This document shows, piece by piece, positions 27,303 through 36,425 of a stretch of DNA of 64,000 nt. The notes below the pieces were generated by a model that worked only from the letters and a program-made list of their open reading frames with translations, was not told where the DNA came from and did not search any database. The DNA lies in NCBI RefSeq assembly GCF_008386695.1, contig NZ_VUOC01000003.1, positions 1 to 64,000 on the forward strand, given 5' to 3'. A program made the translations under genes and the position numbers. How positions within the stretch are numbered: the stretch's first letter is position 1; every line of letters begins with the position of its first letter. The DNA is from Chitinophaga agrisoli. GTDB taxonomy: Bacteria > Bacteroidota > Bacteroidia > Chitinophagales > Chitinophagaceae.

Positions 27303-27340
27303 GCATTGGCGAATAGCCCCTTTCTTCTACTTTTCTTATA
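27303..27340 (+). repeat. Degenerate third copy of the mnmE 3' end
   Basis: CATTGGCGAATAGCCCC then CTTTCTTCTACTTTTC aligns with the mnmE end and its downstream flank (ATTGGGAAGTAGGGGG then CTTTCTTTTACTTTTC) if a few single-base gaps are allowed. The second block matches at 15 of 16 bases. It is weaker than the pair at 20795 and 26145. Confidence 0.3.
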
Positions 27341-27367
27341 CACATTGATTGCCCGCTGCCTGTATGT

Positions 27368-28054
27368 TTATTGCTGTAACATCAAATTCTTTAAATTAAT
27401 ACTGCCACAATGAATTTCTTTATCGATTGATTTAGTGTTACTTTTTGATCCATCAATTTTTATTCTATAAAAAAGATCTTGCCCTTTCAGGCTAAGTCCT
27501 GTTCGCATGGTACCATGTGCTCCTTCAATTAAACAGAGTATTACAACATAAAAACTACTAGATTCTTTTGAATTAATAGTTCTTTTCAATGAAGAGGATC
27601 TATGAATACCCTTATTTAAAAAAGGGTCTAAATCTGCCAGGCCATAATTAAACACGGACTCTTTATCAAGTGTCATGGTGTCGGGAGGGATCAATATTTT
27701 AAAGTATTTGCCAGGTAAAGACGGAACCTCATATGAATCTACAGGAAACTCAATCTTCAATTCCAGAGGATTATCTGTTTCATTGATTATTCGAGTGAAG
27801 AATACAACATAATTATATACCTCGCCATCAGGGTCAGTGTATTTTGTTCCACCTCTTGGGAAGCTGTTTTGTATGATCAGGCTTGCACCGGCAGCATCAG
27901 TATACTTATATTTGGTGTTAATCCATCCAGAAGTGGATACGCCTTTGGTTTCAGACTTGGTTTTTTCTTTTGGGCGATCTGTTTTGTTTTGTCCTCCACA
28001 GGAAGCGCAAAAAACAAACGCCAGGAACAAAGTATATACGTGCGTGTATTTCAT
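27368..28054 (-). CDS. Lipoprotein of unknown function
   Basis: 228 residues. The signal ends FCASC and the following Gly-Gly-Gln favours an outer-membrane lipoprotein. A Lys/Thr/Ser-rich linker leads to a beta-rich domain with no motif I recognise. It lies 63 bp downstream of the small exported protein gene at 28118 on the same strand, so the two may be co-transcribed. Confidence 0.7.
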   Translation of the reverse strand: MKYTHVYTLFLAFVFCASCGGQNKTDRPKEKTKSETKGVSTSGWINTKYKYTDAAGASLIIQNSFPRGGTKYTDPDGEVYNYVVFFTRIINETDNPLELKIEFPVDSYEVPSLPGKYFKILIPPDTMTLDKESVFNYGLADLDPFLNKGIHRSSSLKRTINSKESSSFYVVILCLIEGAHGTMRTGLSLKGQDLFYRIKIDGSKSNTKSIDKEIHCGSINLKNLMLQQ

Positions 28055-28117
28055 AATTTCTTAGCTACGGAGTAAGTTTCCTATAAAAAAGTAAGTCTGG
28101 TTGTCGATGCAGGAAAC

Positions 28118-28657
28118 TCAGCAACCGCCTTTGCGGGGGACACGTTGAAAAATTACCTTACCATCCCGTTCTACATATTCGCCCGATACTATTGGGTATG
28201 AATACTTGGGCGCGTGCGATATGTAATGGCTTCGTATGATTATTTTGTCGTTAACTTTCAGGCTATGCAATTGCTCAAGTTGAGACTTTTCCGGCTCAAA
28301 TCTTACAATGTAATCCTCATCATTGATCCTGGCCATCACACCGAAACCTAATCTTGATCCTGGCGGAAGAGAAAGAGAGGTTACAACAGCCTCCATATTG
28401 GTATAATCATCAACGTTCTTCCTTATTTTGGCAATACAGGCAAACACTTTTTCGCCTGCGGGGGAAGCTACCCATTTTGTGTACTTTATACCTTCCGGGG
28501 TAGCCTTCCATTTTTTCATTTCGGCATCCTTTTCGGCAGCAGTAAGCAGCTTTGGAGCGGGCTTCTTAGAAGTTTCATTGTTGACTGCACGATTAGCAAA
28601 TACTAGTCCGCTTACCACAACCAGCAGTAAGATCAGGGCATAAATGATTTTTTTCAT
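28118..28657 (-). CDS. Small exported or membrane-anchored protein, unknown function
   Basis: 179 residues from the ATG at 28657. The in-frame ATG at 28714 would add 19 residues before the hydrophobic segment and hide the signal, so it is less likely. A hydrophobic N-terminus (IIYALILLLVVVSGLVFA) is followed by a Lys-rich helical region (AAEKDAEMKKWKATPEGIKY) and a beta-rich domain. It is divergent from the membrane-anchored winged-helix gene at 28819, which makes it a candidate target of that regulator. Confidence 0.65.
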   Translation of the reverse strand: MKKIIYALILLLVVVSGLVFANRAVNNETSKKPAPKLLTAAEKDAEMKKWKATPEGIKYTKWVASPAGEKVFACIAKIRKNVDDYTNMEAVVTSLSLPPGSRLGFGVMARINDEDYIVRFEPEKSQLEQLHSLKVNDKIIIRSHYISHAPKYSYPIVSGEYVERDGKVIFQRVPRKGGC

Positions 28658-28818
28658 AATATTTGTTGGTTTAAATGGTATAGATTCGTAAAAGACATTT
28701 TTTTTAGTTTTCATATCCTTTCAAAGTTGGTGCAACAAAAATACTTTGATATGTTTCACCCTGAGGAAGTTGGATTGTAAATAAAAATGTAACCTTTGTA
28801 AATAAATCGTAAAATGGT

Positions 28819-29709
28819 ATGTTTTACAGCCGAAATTTACTTTCCGGGAGACGCAAATACCTGTGGGGATTGATATTACTCCTGTTTATCTCTATAACAT
28901 GCGTGACTTTCAGTATGACGGGCAGTGACGACTTTGATATTGCCAGGAGGGAAGTTTTGCTTCGGAAGATAGGAGACGAACTACTCACACAGTCGGGCGA
29001 CAGTAAATCAAGGGTGCTTCCGGTAAAAAAGATCGCCGGAAATGAATACCAGATCAACTTTGAGAATGAGCTTACTTTTCAGCCGGACTCGTTGGTGAAT
29101 ACTACCCGGCGTTTGTTGGCCAAAGACCCCCTCGCAAGTGATTATATTGTTAATGTGCTGAACTGTAGCAACTCCAGTGTAGCCTATGGATACGCTATAT
29201 CCAACAAGAAAAGAAATGATATTATAGCTTGTAGAGGACGAGTGCAGCCCAGGGGGTGTTACATGATCAACATTAAATTTAAACCGGCAGCAATAAATAC
29301 AGCAAAGAGTGGATATGTTTTGGGCAGCTTGTCATTTTTAGCATTGGTTGGCTTCGTTTTTTTTAGATCGGTTAAACCTCGAAAAGCCGAGCCTGGCAAT
29401 CAAAATACCGGCATTTTAACTTTTGGATCGGTCTTGTTTAATGCGCAGGAACGGCAGCTGGTAATAGATAAAAACACCATAGACCTGACTGGCACGGAAG
29501 CGCGTCTGCTGCTCATTTTCGCGTTGTCTCCCAACCAGACCATAGAGAGAAGCCGGTTACAAAAAGAGATATGGGAAGACGAAGGTGTTATTGTGGGGCG
29601 CAGCCTTGATATGTTCATTTCAAAGCTTAGAAAAAAACTGGAACCTGATCCCAATATCAAAATTGTTGTTATACGTGGCAAAGGCTATAAGCTTGAAATT
29701 AGCTCTTAA
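28819..29709 (+). CDS. Membrane-anchored winged-helix (OmpR-type) regulator with periplasmic domain
   Basis: 296 residues. Hydrophobic segments at about 14-33 and 165-184 enclose a periplasmic domain of about 130 residues containing three Cys (115, 138, 147). After the second span, residues about 200-295 form an OmpR/PhoB-type DNA-binding domain (LTGTEARLLLIFALSPNQTI, GRSLDMFISKLRKKLEPD, IRGKGYKLEI). ToxR and CadC have the opposite order, with the DNA-binding domain first. It has no receiver or kinase domain, so it probably senses directly through the periplasmic part. It is divergent from two small exported-protein genes. Confidence 0.85.
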   Translation: MFYSRNLLSGRRKYLWGLILLLFISITCVTFSMTGSDDFDIARREVLLRKIGDELLTQSGDSKSRVLPVKKIAGNEYQINFENELTFQPDSLVNTTRRLLAKDPLASDYIVNVLNCSNSSVAYGYAISNKKRNDIIACRGRVQPRGCYMINIKFKPAAINTAKSGYVLGSLSFLALVGFVFFRSVKPRKAEPGNQNTGILTFGSVLFNAQERQLVIDKNTIDLTGTEARLLLIFALSPNQTIERSRLQKEIWEDEGVIVGRSLDMFISKLRKKLEPDPNIKIVVIRGKGYKLEISS

Positions 29710-29879
29710 GGAAGAATTGCCCCGCAATCCTCAGCGTTAGCTTTAGCGCCCTAACGATTTGCTAACAAAAGCAGCCTCCTTACTGGCTCAACTATGTGTT
29801 GTTTTTGTTCCTATTCTGTCCTTTGTGTTAACTAAATTGTTGATAGTCGCAGCAGGCAGCAATGATTTTAAGGGTACTG

Positions 29880-30584
29880 CTATTTTTCAGCGACGATAAC
29901 CTGCTTACGGGCAATTTGATGTTTTAACGAAGAGGGCCTTGCTATTTCAACACTTGAGAATCCCGCCTGTTTCAGCCTGTCTACAATATCAAGTCCATAA
30001 TTTCTGAACGCCAGTACATGTTCTTTACCTCTGATCCTATCGCCATGATACTCTGGTGGCAATACATGAACCAGGTTGCCATCTTTATCGAAATGGGCAC
30101 GTTCTATTGTCGTGGGGACTTCAAATAAAGGGACTGTGAAAATAAATTTGCCATTTGGTTTAAGTACCCTTACAACCTCACGAAAGCCTTTAAGATCATC
30201 GGGTACATGTTCGAACACTTCAGTACTTGTTACCAGTTCAAAAGATCCGTCTTCAAAAGTCAAATTTTGAACATCCTGACACTGGATGCCATTTTTATAT
30301 TCTCCAGGGGTAACGTCATCATAAAACTCTGAGAAGACTAAGTTCTTAAACTTCTTTTGAAGAAACTTAAATAACGCTCCTCTTGATGAAAGTTCATAAA
30401 CCGTAACATTTTGAATATTTTGTTTTTGTTCAAAATATTTATTTATTGTCAGGCCAATGGCACGATGAACATAAGAGGATCTACAATTAATGCATCTATA
30501 GCCATAGTCTAAATTGTTGAGCTTGACGATGATCCCATTGCAAAGATTGCAGATACCAAAGTTATTTTTAATAAAGTTTCCCAT
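29880..30584 (-). CDS. Class I SAM-dependent methyltransferase with zinc-ribbon-like N-terminus
   Basis: 234 residues. Cys pairs at 12/15 and 31/34 form a small zinc-ribbon-like start. A Methyltransf_11-type domain follows, with FEDGSFELVTSTEVFEHVPD (motifs II-III) and LKPNGKFIFTVPLFEVP. The usual GxGxG motif I is weak (VYELSSRGALF). The substrate is unknown; relatives occur in glycan or lipid biosynthesis clusters. It stands alone in A+T-rich sequence, which suggests horizontal acquisition. Confidence 0.85.
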   Translation of the reverse strand: MGNFIKNNFGICNLCNGIIVKLNNLDYGYRCINCRSSYVHRAIGLTINKYFEQKQNIQNVTVYELSSRGALFKFLQKKFKNLVFSEFYDDVTPGEYKNGIQCQDVQNLTFEDGSFELVTSTEVFEHVPDDLKGFREVVRVLKPNGKFIFTVPLFEVPTTIERAHFDKDGNLVHVLPPEYHGDRIRGKEHVLAFRNYGLDIVDRLKQAGFSSVEIARPSSLKHQIARKQVIVAEK

Positions 30585-30868
30585 TTAATTCTTAGGCGTC
30601 TAAAAGTTTCTAACTTATGCAATAACAAACTATTCAAAAGTAGTATTTTTTTTATAGAGAGATGTTTTTTAATCTATTTTGATTAGAGAGTAATAGGCAT
30701 CCTTTTATTGTATTGTATCTTTTTAATACTATATTGGGGAGCTTAACTAACTGGCTGTAAACAAACCTTTACATCCATTTTATAACATAAACTTCATCCT
30801 GATTTAACCCTCCGCTTAAATAAACCACGTTATTTTGCCACCCTAATCGCTAAAAGGGGATTCACACA

Positions 30869-31453
30869 ATGGGGACTAACATTACTTTAACGCAGGACGA
30901 CCTAGTCCGGTTCCAGGCCGGCGACCACCTTGCTTTTAGTAAGATTTTTGACGGCTACTACGACCTGATCTTCCAGAAAGTCTTCAAATTCTGCCAATCC
31001 AAAGAAGAAGCAGAAGAAATTACCCAGGAAGCCTTTATCCAACTCTTTATCCACCGGCATAACATACAAGACTGCGAAGGCTTTTTCCCATACCTCTACG
31101 TAACCGCCAAAAGATTAGCCATTTCCTTCTACCGCAAAAAAATTGTCCGCCAGGAATACCAGGCTGAGTTGAAAAACACTTACCAGGAGCACGACCAACC
31201 CATCGAAGCCGCTTTGGAAGGCAAATACCTGAACGGCATCCTGACCGAAGTACTGGAAGAACTGCCTCCCCAACAACAAATGGTCTACCGCATGAATAAA
31301 CTGGAAGGCTACTCCTACCAGGACATTGCCGAAAGAGCCGGCCTTTCCAGGAACACCGTCAGAAATCACCTCAGCCTCGCTTCCAAATTCATCCGCCTCA
31401 GGCTCGAAAAAATACTTTTCCTGATCATTATCATCGCTACAATCTTCTTTTAG
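30869..31453 (+). CDS. ECF RNA polymerase sigma factor (second uptake locus)
   Basis: 194 residues. The region 2 motif (CQSKEEAEEITQEAFIQLFI, about 42-61) and region 4 (ELPPQQQMVYRMNKLEGYSY, then AERAGLSRNTVRNHLS) are complete. A hydrophobic C-terminal tail (ILFLIIIIATIFF) is common in Bacteroidota ECF sigmas. FecR, SusC and SusD follow on the same strand. Confidence 0.92.
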   Translation: MGTNITLTQDDLVRFQAGDHLAFSKIFDGYYDLIFQKVFKFCQSKEEAEEITQEAFIQLFIHRHNIQDCEGFFPYLYVTAKRLAISFYRKKIVRQEYQAELKNTYQEHDQPIEAALEGKYLNGILTEVLEELPPQQQMVYRMNKLEGYSYQDIAERAGLSRNTVRNHLSLASKFIRLRLEKILFLIIIIATIFF

Positions 31454-31551
31454 TCAACAGTAGCAATCCCCCTGACCAGCCCCACAAAAAAAATCTTCCT
31501 TTCCATTAGTACATCTTTCCATCTCGCGCGTGTATACGCAAAAGCCCCTTC

Positions 31552-32721
31552 ATGGATAAGGATGAACTAAAACACCTGTTTAAAAGATACCAGCTGCGCC
31601 AATGCACGCCTGCTGAATTGGAAAGACTGCGTTCCTTCCTGGAAACGGGGGATGCAGACAATTTACTGGGCGATGTATGGGAAGACCTCCAGCAGCAGGA
31701 AAATACCCCTCATCCCATAGATCCCGCTGATCGCGAAAGAGTTTACCACAACATTCTGGAAGATAGTCGTTTAGGAAAGAAAGCCCCAGCTAAAACCTGG
31801 GCAATATGGGCACGCGTAGCCGCCGCAGTGATCCTGGCCGCTGGCATCAGCTGGGCAGTAATGAAACAACCATGGCTGCCGGCAAAGCAGCCCACACCGG
31901 CTACCCTTGCCTCCCAGACCGTGCTGCCGGGAACCAACCGGGCCAGGATCATGTTTGACGACGGGATGGCCATAGACCTCGAAAATACTACCAGCGATAC
32001 CGTCATTAAAAAGGGCTCACTCCTCATCCTCAAAGGCGAAAACGGAGCTATCCGCTATGCAACAACCAGCCAGCAGAGCGAGCCTATATATAATACTATT
32101 GTCACCCCCAAAGGTGGCGAATACCAGGTAGAGCTGCCCGATGGCTCCCACGTCTGGCTCAACGCACAAACTTCTTTACGCTACCCTGTAAGTTTCCAGG
32201 ATAAAACCAGACAGGTGGAGCTGAACGGAGAAGCCTACTTTGATGTAGCTAAGAACAACCAGCCTTTCATCGTAAAAACCCGTAACCAGCAATTAGAAGT
32301 ACTGGGAACCGTCTTTAACATCAATAGCTTCAATAATAACATTACCACTACCCTGGTGGAAGGCAAAGTTAAACTACAATCACTCAAAGAAAACAACCAG
32401 GCAAGGATCCTGAAACCTAACGAGCAATCCGTCTTTCAGGAGCAACAGGACAATTTTACCGTTACCCCTGTAGACCCGCTCTACGCTACCGCCTGGAGAA
32501 ATGGCAATTTTTCCTTCAACAATGCCAACATAAAAGAAGTAATGGGCAGCATTGCCCGCTGGTATGATGTAGAGGTGGAATACACCGGCAATTTTACCAA
32601 CAATTATTTTTCGGGTAAGATCTCCAAATTTGAACAGATAGATAAATTACTCGCAACATTAGCTTTAACCGGAGACATTCACTTTAAACGGGATGGAAGG
32701 AGGGTCATCGTCATGGAATAA
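31552..32721 (+). CDS. FecR-family anti-sigma factor (second uptake locus)
   Basis: 389 residues. A cytoplasmic N-terminal segment, one span at about residues 83-102, a FecR domain (TPKGGEYQVELPDGSHVWLN; NGEAYFDVAKNNQPFIV) and a DUF4974-type C-terminus (IKEVMGSIARWYDVEVEY) are visible. It is partner to the ECF sigma that ends 98 bp upstream. A hairpin lies in the 98-bp gap before susC. Confidence 0.93.
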   Translation: MDKDELKHLFKRYQLRQCTPAELERLRSFLETGDADNLLGDVWEDLQQQENTPHPIDPADRERVYHNILEDSRLGKKAPAKTWAIWARVAAAVILAAGISWAVMKQPWLPAKQPTPATLASQTVLPGTNRARIMFDDGMAIDLENTTSDTVIKKGSLLILKGENGAIRYATTSQQSEPIYNTIVTPKGGEYQVELPDGSHVWLNAQTSLRYPVSFQDKTRQVELNGEAYFDVAKNNQPFIVKTRNQQLEVLGTVFNINSFNNNITTTLVEGKVKLQSLKENNQARILKPNEQSVFQEQQDNFTVTPVDPLYATAWRNGNFSFNNANIKEVMGSIARWYDVEVEYTGNFTNNYFSGKISKFEQIDKLLATLALTGDIHFKRDGRRVIVME

Positions 32722-32741
32722 AATAGCATTGCCATAAAAAA

Positions 32742-32769
32742 ATTCAGGAGCGGTGCAACGCCCCTGAAT
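32742..32769 (+). promoter_or_regulatory. Hairpin between fecR-like and susC
   Basis: Inverted repeat (ATTCAGG-A-GCG with CGC-C-CCTGAAT, one mismatch) without a T-run, 51 bp before the susC start. It may be a partial terminator, an mRNA-processing or a stabilising element that lets susCD be expressed at a different level from sigma/fecR. Confidence 0.4.
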
Positions 32770-32819
32770 ACATTGGATTGACCGTAACGTAACTATTAAT
32801 TAACAATCAATCATCACAA

Positions 32820-35800
32820 ATGTACAAAAAAATGCAGCGGAAGCGAGCCCTGGGTAGAGGCTCCGCTCCGAATAAAATTCCAATTGCCATGAAATTGTCT
32901 TTAGCTATTCCCCTGCTGTTGGCAGGGACGTTACAAGTACAGGCACTTGCTTTCGGACAAACGCTTACCCTGAAAAAAACGAACATCAGCCTGGCGCAAT
33001 TCTTACGGGAAATACAAAAACAAAGTGGCTACAACATCTTCTACAGTGAGTCGCTGATACCCGGTCAGCAGGATTTGAATGTGGCCTACAAAAAAGTGGC
33101 CCTGGAGTCCGCATTAAAAGAAGTGTTGGACCGCTATCAGCTGGACTATAAAATTGTAGATAAGAATATCATATTAAGCAAGCAGAAGAAACCAGCCGCT
33201 CAGCCGGCAACACAAGTAATTGTGCAGCAAAGAACGGTCACCGGCAGGGTATTGGACCAACAGGGCAACCCGCTCGAGGGCGTTATCGTTACCGTGATTG
33301 GGGATGGAAAACAAACTATGACGCAGGAAAACGGCACATTCACCCTCCAGCTCGGCGACAATGCAACCGGTTTGCTGTTCTCTATGGTGGGATACACCTC
33401 CAAACAAGTGAAACTAGGTGATGAGACCAACTTCATTGTACAGCTGGAACCTTCTGTCAGCAAGATCAACGAAGTGGTGGTAGTAGGCTATGGTACGCAA
33501 AAAAAGGAAAGCCTTACAGGCGCTACCACGGTAGTTGACTCAAAAATGTTGCAAAGCAGACCGGCGGCTAACCTGTCTTCCCTGTTACAGGGTACCGTAC
33601 CTAACTTGCAGGTCAAGTTCTCAACAGGCCGGCCAGGCGCTACGGGGAGCTTTAATATACGCGGGGTAAACTCTATATCAAATGATGCTGTTCCCCTGGT
33701 GATCATTGATGGCTTTGAGGGCGATATTAACCGTATCAACCCTGCCGATGTGGAGTCAATCACCGTGCTGAAGGATGCTTCCGCAGCAGCTGTATATGGC
33801 GCCCGTGCATCGTATGGGGTTATTCTGGTGACCACCAAAACCGGTAATAAGAACCGTGCGTCGATCTCCTATTCCGGCCAAACCTCCTGGAGCGCACCCA
33901 CTACTTCCACCGATTTCGAAACGCGGGGTTATTATTCAGCTTCCATTAATGATATGTTTTTTAAAAACTATGCAGGAACGCCCTACACAAAATATACGGA
34001 GGATGATTACTACCAGTTGTGGATAAGGAGGGATGATAAAACAGAAAACCCGGAAAGGCCATGGGTAACGGTACAGAACAGGGATGGCAGGGATAGTTAT
34101 GTGTATTACGGCAATACGGATTGGTATAACTACCTGTTTAACTCAAGCCGGCCCATGCAAAGCCATAATATCAACATTAACGGCAGCAGTGATAAGATCA
34201 ATTATAGCCTTTCCGGCAGTTATTTTGATCAGAACGGGATCTTCCGTCAGGACCCGGATAACATCAAACAATATAACCTGCGCTCAAAGGTCAATTTTAA
34301 GGTGAAGCCATGGCTGGATGTTAATACGAATATCTCTTATTTCAAATCCGCCTATGCTTACCCCGGCGTGTCTGGCGTGGAAAATACTTTTAGCTCTTCG
34401 CTGATCCACGGCCTGGCCAGTATTGTGCCGGTAAATCCTGATGGCACCTATGTTTATCAGACCACCATCAGCACCTACAATGTAATGGATGGCTACGCGG
34501 CTATGCTTAGCCAGGGGCAGCACAATAACGAAGATCAGGTAGGAGAATTCTCCCCTACTATTGAAGCAGTGCTCAAACCGGTGAAAGGCCTGGAGATCCG
34601 CTCCAGCTACCGCTTCACCCATTATAACCTGCAAACAATGAACCGCTCAGTAAATATTCCTTATTCCAAGTATCCGGGCGAAGTGTTAACCCTTACCTCA
34701 GGCATCGGCAATAACAGATTATACGAGATCCAGACAAACCATGAATACCACGCTGTAAATACCTATGCTACCTATAGCAAAACGATCAATAGGGATCACG
34801 ACCTTAAACTGATGGCGGGGTATAACTACGAGACCAAATATTTAAAGGATATTAAAGTAGCAAGGAATGGCCTGTTAAGTAACCAATTAAACGATTTTGA
34901 ACTGGCCACGGGCGATGTGCTCGAGATCAACGGCGGACAGAATGACTACGCGCTGTTCGGTACCTTCTACCGGCTCAATTATGCCTATAAGGATAAATAC
35001 CTGTTCGAAGCAGCCGGCAGGTATGACGGTACCTCCCGGTTCGCCAAAGGCAGGCGTTTTGGATTTTTTCCATCCTTCTCCGCTGGCTGGCGCCTGGATA
35101 AAGAGAACTTTTTCCAGCATTGGGACCAACGTACCGTGAGCGGCCTTAAAATAAGGGCTTCCTACGGTTCACTCGGTAACCAGCAGGTAGGTTATTATGA
35201 TTACCTGCAAACCATCAATGCAGGCGGAACGCTCAAATATTCATTTGGAGAGGGAGCCGTAGCGCCATCTGCCACGGAAAGCGCGCCCAACTCCTCCACA
35301 CTGACCTGGGAAACCGTAAAGACAACGAATCTGGGATTGGACCTGGATCTGTTTCAGTCAAAACTGACCATCACAGGAGATATTTACCGCCGGGCAACGC
35401 TTAACATGCTAACAGCTGGTAAAACGCTGCCGGCTTATTACGGCGCCGCCACCCCAAAAGAAAATGCTTCCGACCTGCTGACAAAGGGCTGGGAACTGAG
35501 CATAAACTGGAAACATCGGTTTGATCTGGCAGGTAAAGGCTTAAACTATTATGTAGGCGTAGGCATTGGAGATAATACCTCTAAGATCACACGGTTCGAC
35601 AATCCCAATCAGAACCTGGCTAATTTCTACAAAGGCCAGCAGCTCGGAGAAATATGGGGCTACCAGGTAAACGGTTACTTTAAGACCGATGACGAGGCCG
35701 CCCATTATAAGGTGGACCAGAGCTCCGTTAATACCATTATCAACACTTCCGCCTTGGACAAGGGCCTGCATGCAGGCGACCTGAAATTTGAAGACCTGAA

Positions 35801-36413
35801 CGGGGATAACGTTATCTCTATGGGTAACAACACACGGAGCAACCCGGGCGATCGTAAAGTGATCGGGAATTCACTGCCTCGCTACAACTTCAGTTTTACT
35901 ACCGGCGGTAACTGGAACAATATCGACTTATCCGTATTTGTACAGGGCGTTGGCAAACAGGATTGGTATCCGGGCGCAGAGGCCATCAACTTCTGGGGAC
36001 CTTATGCACGGCCTTATGCCACCTTTATTCCAAAAGATTTCCTGAGCAAAGTATGGAGTGTGGATAACCCGGATGCATATTTTCCGCGGCCACGTGGGTA
36101 CATCGCGCTGAGTAGTACGAACCGCTCCCTGGGAGTAGCCAATACAAAATACCTGCAGAACCTGATGTATGCCCGCCTGAAAAATGTAACCCTGGGGTAT
36201 TCATTGCCGGCAGCCATGCTGTCCAGGATTGGGTTGACCCGCTTCCGGGTATACTTCAGCGGAGAGAACCTGCTGACGTTTACCACGCTGAAAAGTAAAT
36301 ACATCGACCCGGAGCAGGCCTCTACAGAAAACACCTACAAGGTATCAACCAGCACCGCTAAAGTGTATCCCTGGGCAAAAACATTTACGTTCGGTTTGGA
36401 CATCAGTCTCTAA
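32820..36413 (+). CDS. SusC/RagA-family TonB-dependent outer-membrane transporter
   Basis: 1197 residues. A basic N-terminal extension precedes the signal peptide hydrophobic core (about 24-46). An STN signalling domain (about 52-120), a carboxypeptidase-like domain (138-210), the VVVGYGTQKK motif (219-228), plug and barrel follow, ending FGLDISL. The STN domain links it to the upstream ECF/FecR pair. susD follows after 12 bp. The neighbouring phosphodiester glycosidase and sulfatase suggest a decorated glycan as substrate. Confidence 0.95.
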   Translation: MYKKMQRKRALGRGSAPNKIPIAMKLSLAIPLLLAGTLQVQALAFGQTLTLKKTNISLAQFLREIQKQSGYNIFYSESLIPGQQDLNVAYKKVALESALKEVLDRYQLDYKIVDKNIILSKQKKPAAQPATQVIVQQRTVTGRVLDQQGNPLEGVIVTVIGDGKQTMTQENGTFTLQLGDNATGLLFSMVGYTSKQVKLGDETNFIVQLEPSVSKINEVVVVGYGTQKKESLTGATTVVDSKMLQSRPAANLSSLLQGTVPNLQVKFSTGRPGATGSFNIRGVNSISNDAVPLVIIDGFEGDINRINPADVESITVLKDASAAAVYGARASYGVILVTTKTGNKNRASISYSGQTSWSAPTTSTDFETRGYYSASINDMFFKNYAGTPYTKYTEDDYYQLWIRRDDKTENPERPWVTVQNRDGRDSYVYYGNTDWYNYLFNSSRPMQSHNININGSSDKINYSLSGSYFDQNGIFRQDPDNIKQYNLRSKVNFKVKPWLDVNTNISYFKSAYAYPGVSGVENTFSSSLIHGLASIVPVNPDGTYVYQTTISTYNVMDGYAAMLSQGQHNNEDQVGEFSPTIEAVLKPVKGLEIRSSYRFTHYNLQTMNRSVNIPYSKYPGEVLTLTSGIGNNRLYEIQTNHEYHAVNTYATYSKTINRDHDLKLMAGYNYETKYLKDIKVARNGLLSNQLNDFELATGDVLEINGGQNDYALFGTFYRLNYAYKDKYLFEAAGRYDGTSRFAKGRRFGFFPSFSAGWRLDKENFFQHWDQRTVSGLKIRASYGSLGNQQVGYYDYLQTINAGGTLKYSFGEGAVAPSATESAPNSSTLTWETVKTTNLGLDLDLFQSKLTITGDIYRRATLNMLTAGKTLPAYYGAATPKENASDLLTKGWELSINWKHRFDLAGKGLNYYVGVGIGDNTSKITRFDNPNQNLANFYKGQQLGEIWGYQVNGYFKTDDEAAHYKVDQSSVNTIINTSALDKGLHAGDLKFEDLNGDNVISMGNNTRSNPGDRKVIGNSLPRYNFSFTTGGNWNNIDLSVFVQGVGKQDWYPGAEAINFWGPYARPYATFIPKDFLSKVWSVDNPDAYFPRPRGYIALSSTNRSLGVANTKYLQNLMYARLKNVTLGYSLPAAMLSRIGLTRFRVYFSGENLLTFTTLKSKYIDPEQASTENTYKVSTSTAKVYPWAKTFTFGLDISL

Positions 36414-36425
36414 TAATTTGACACA

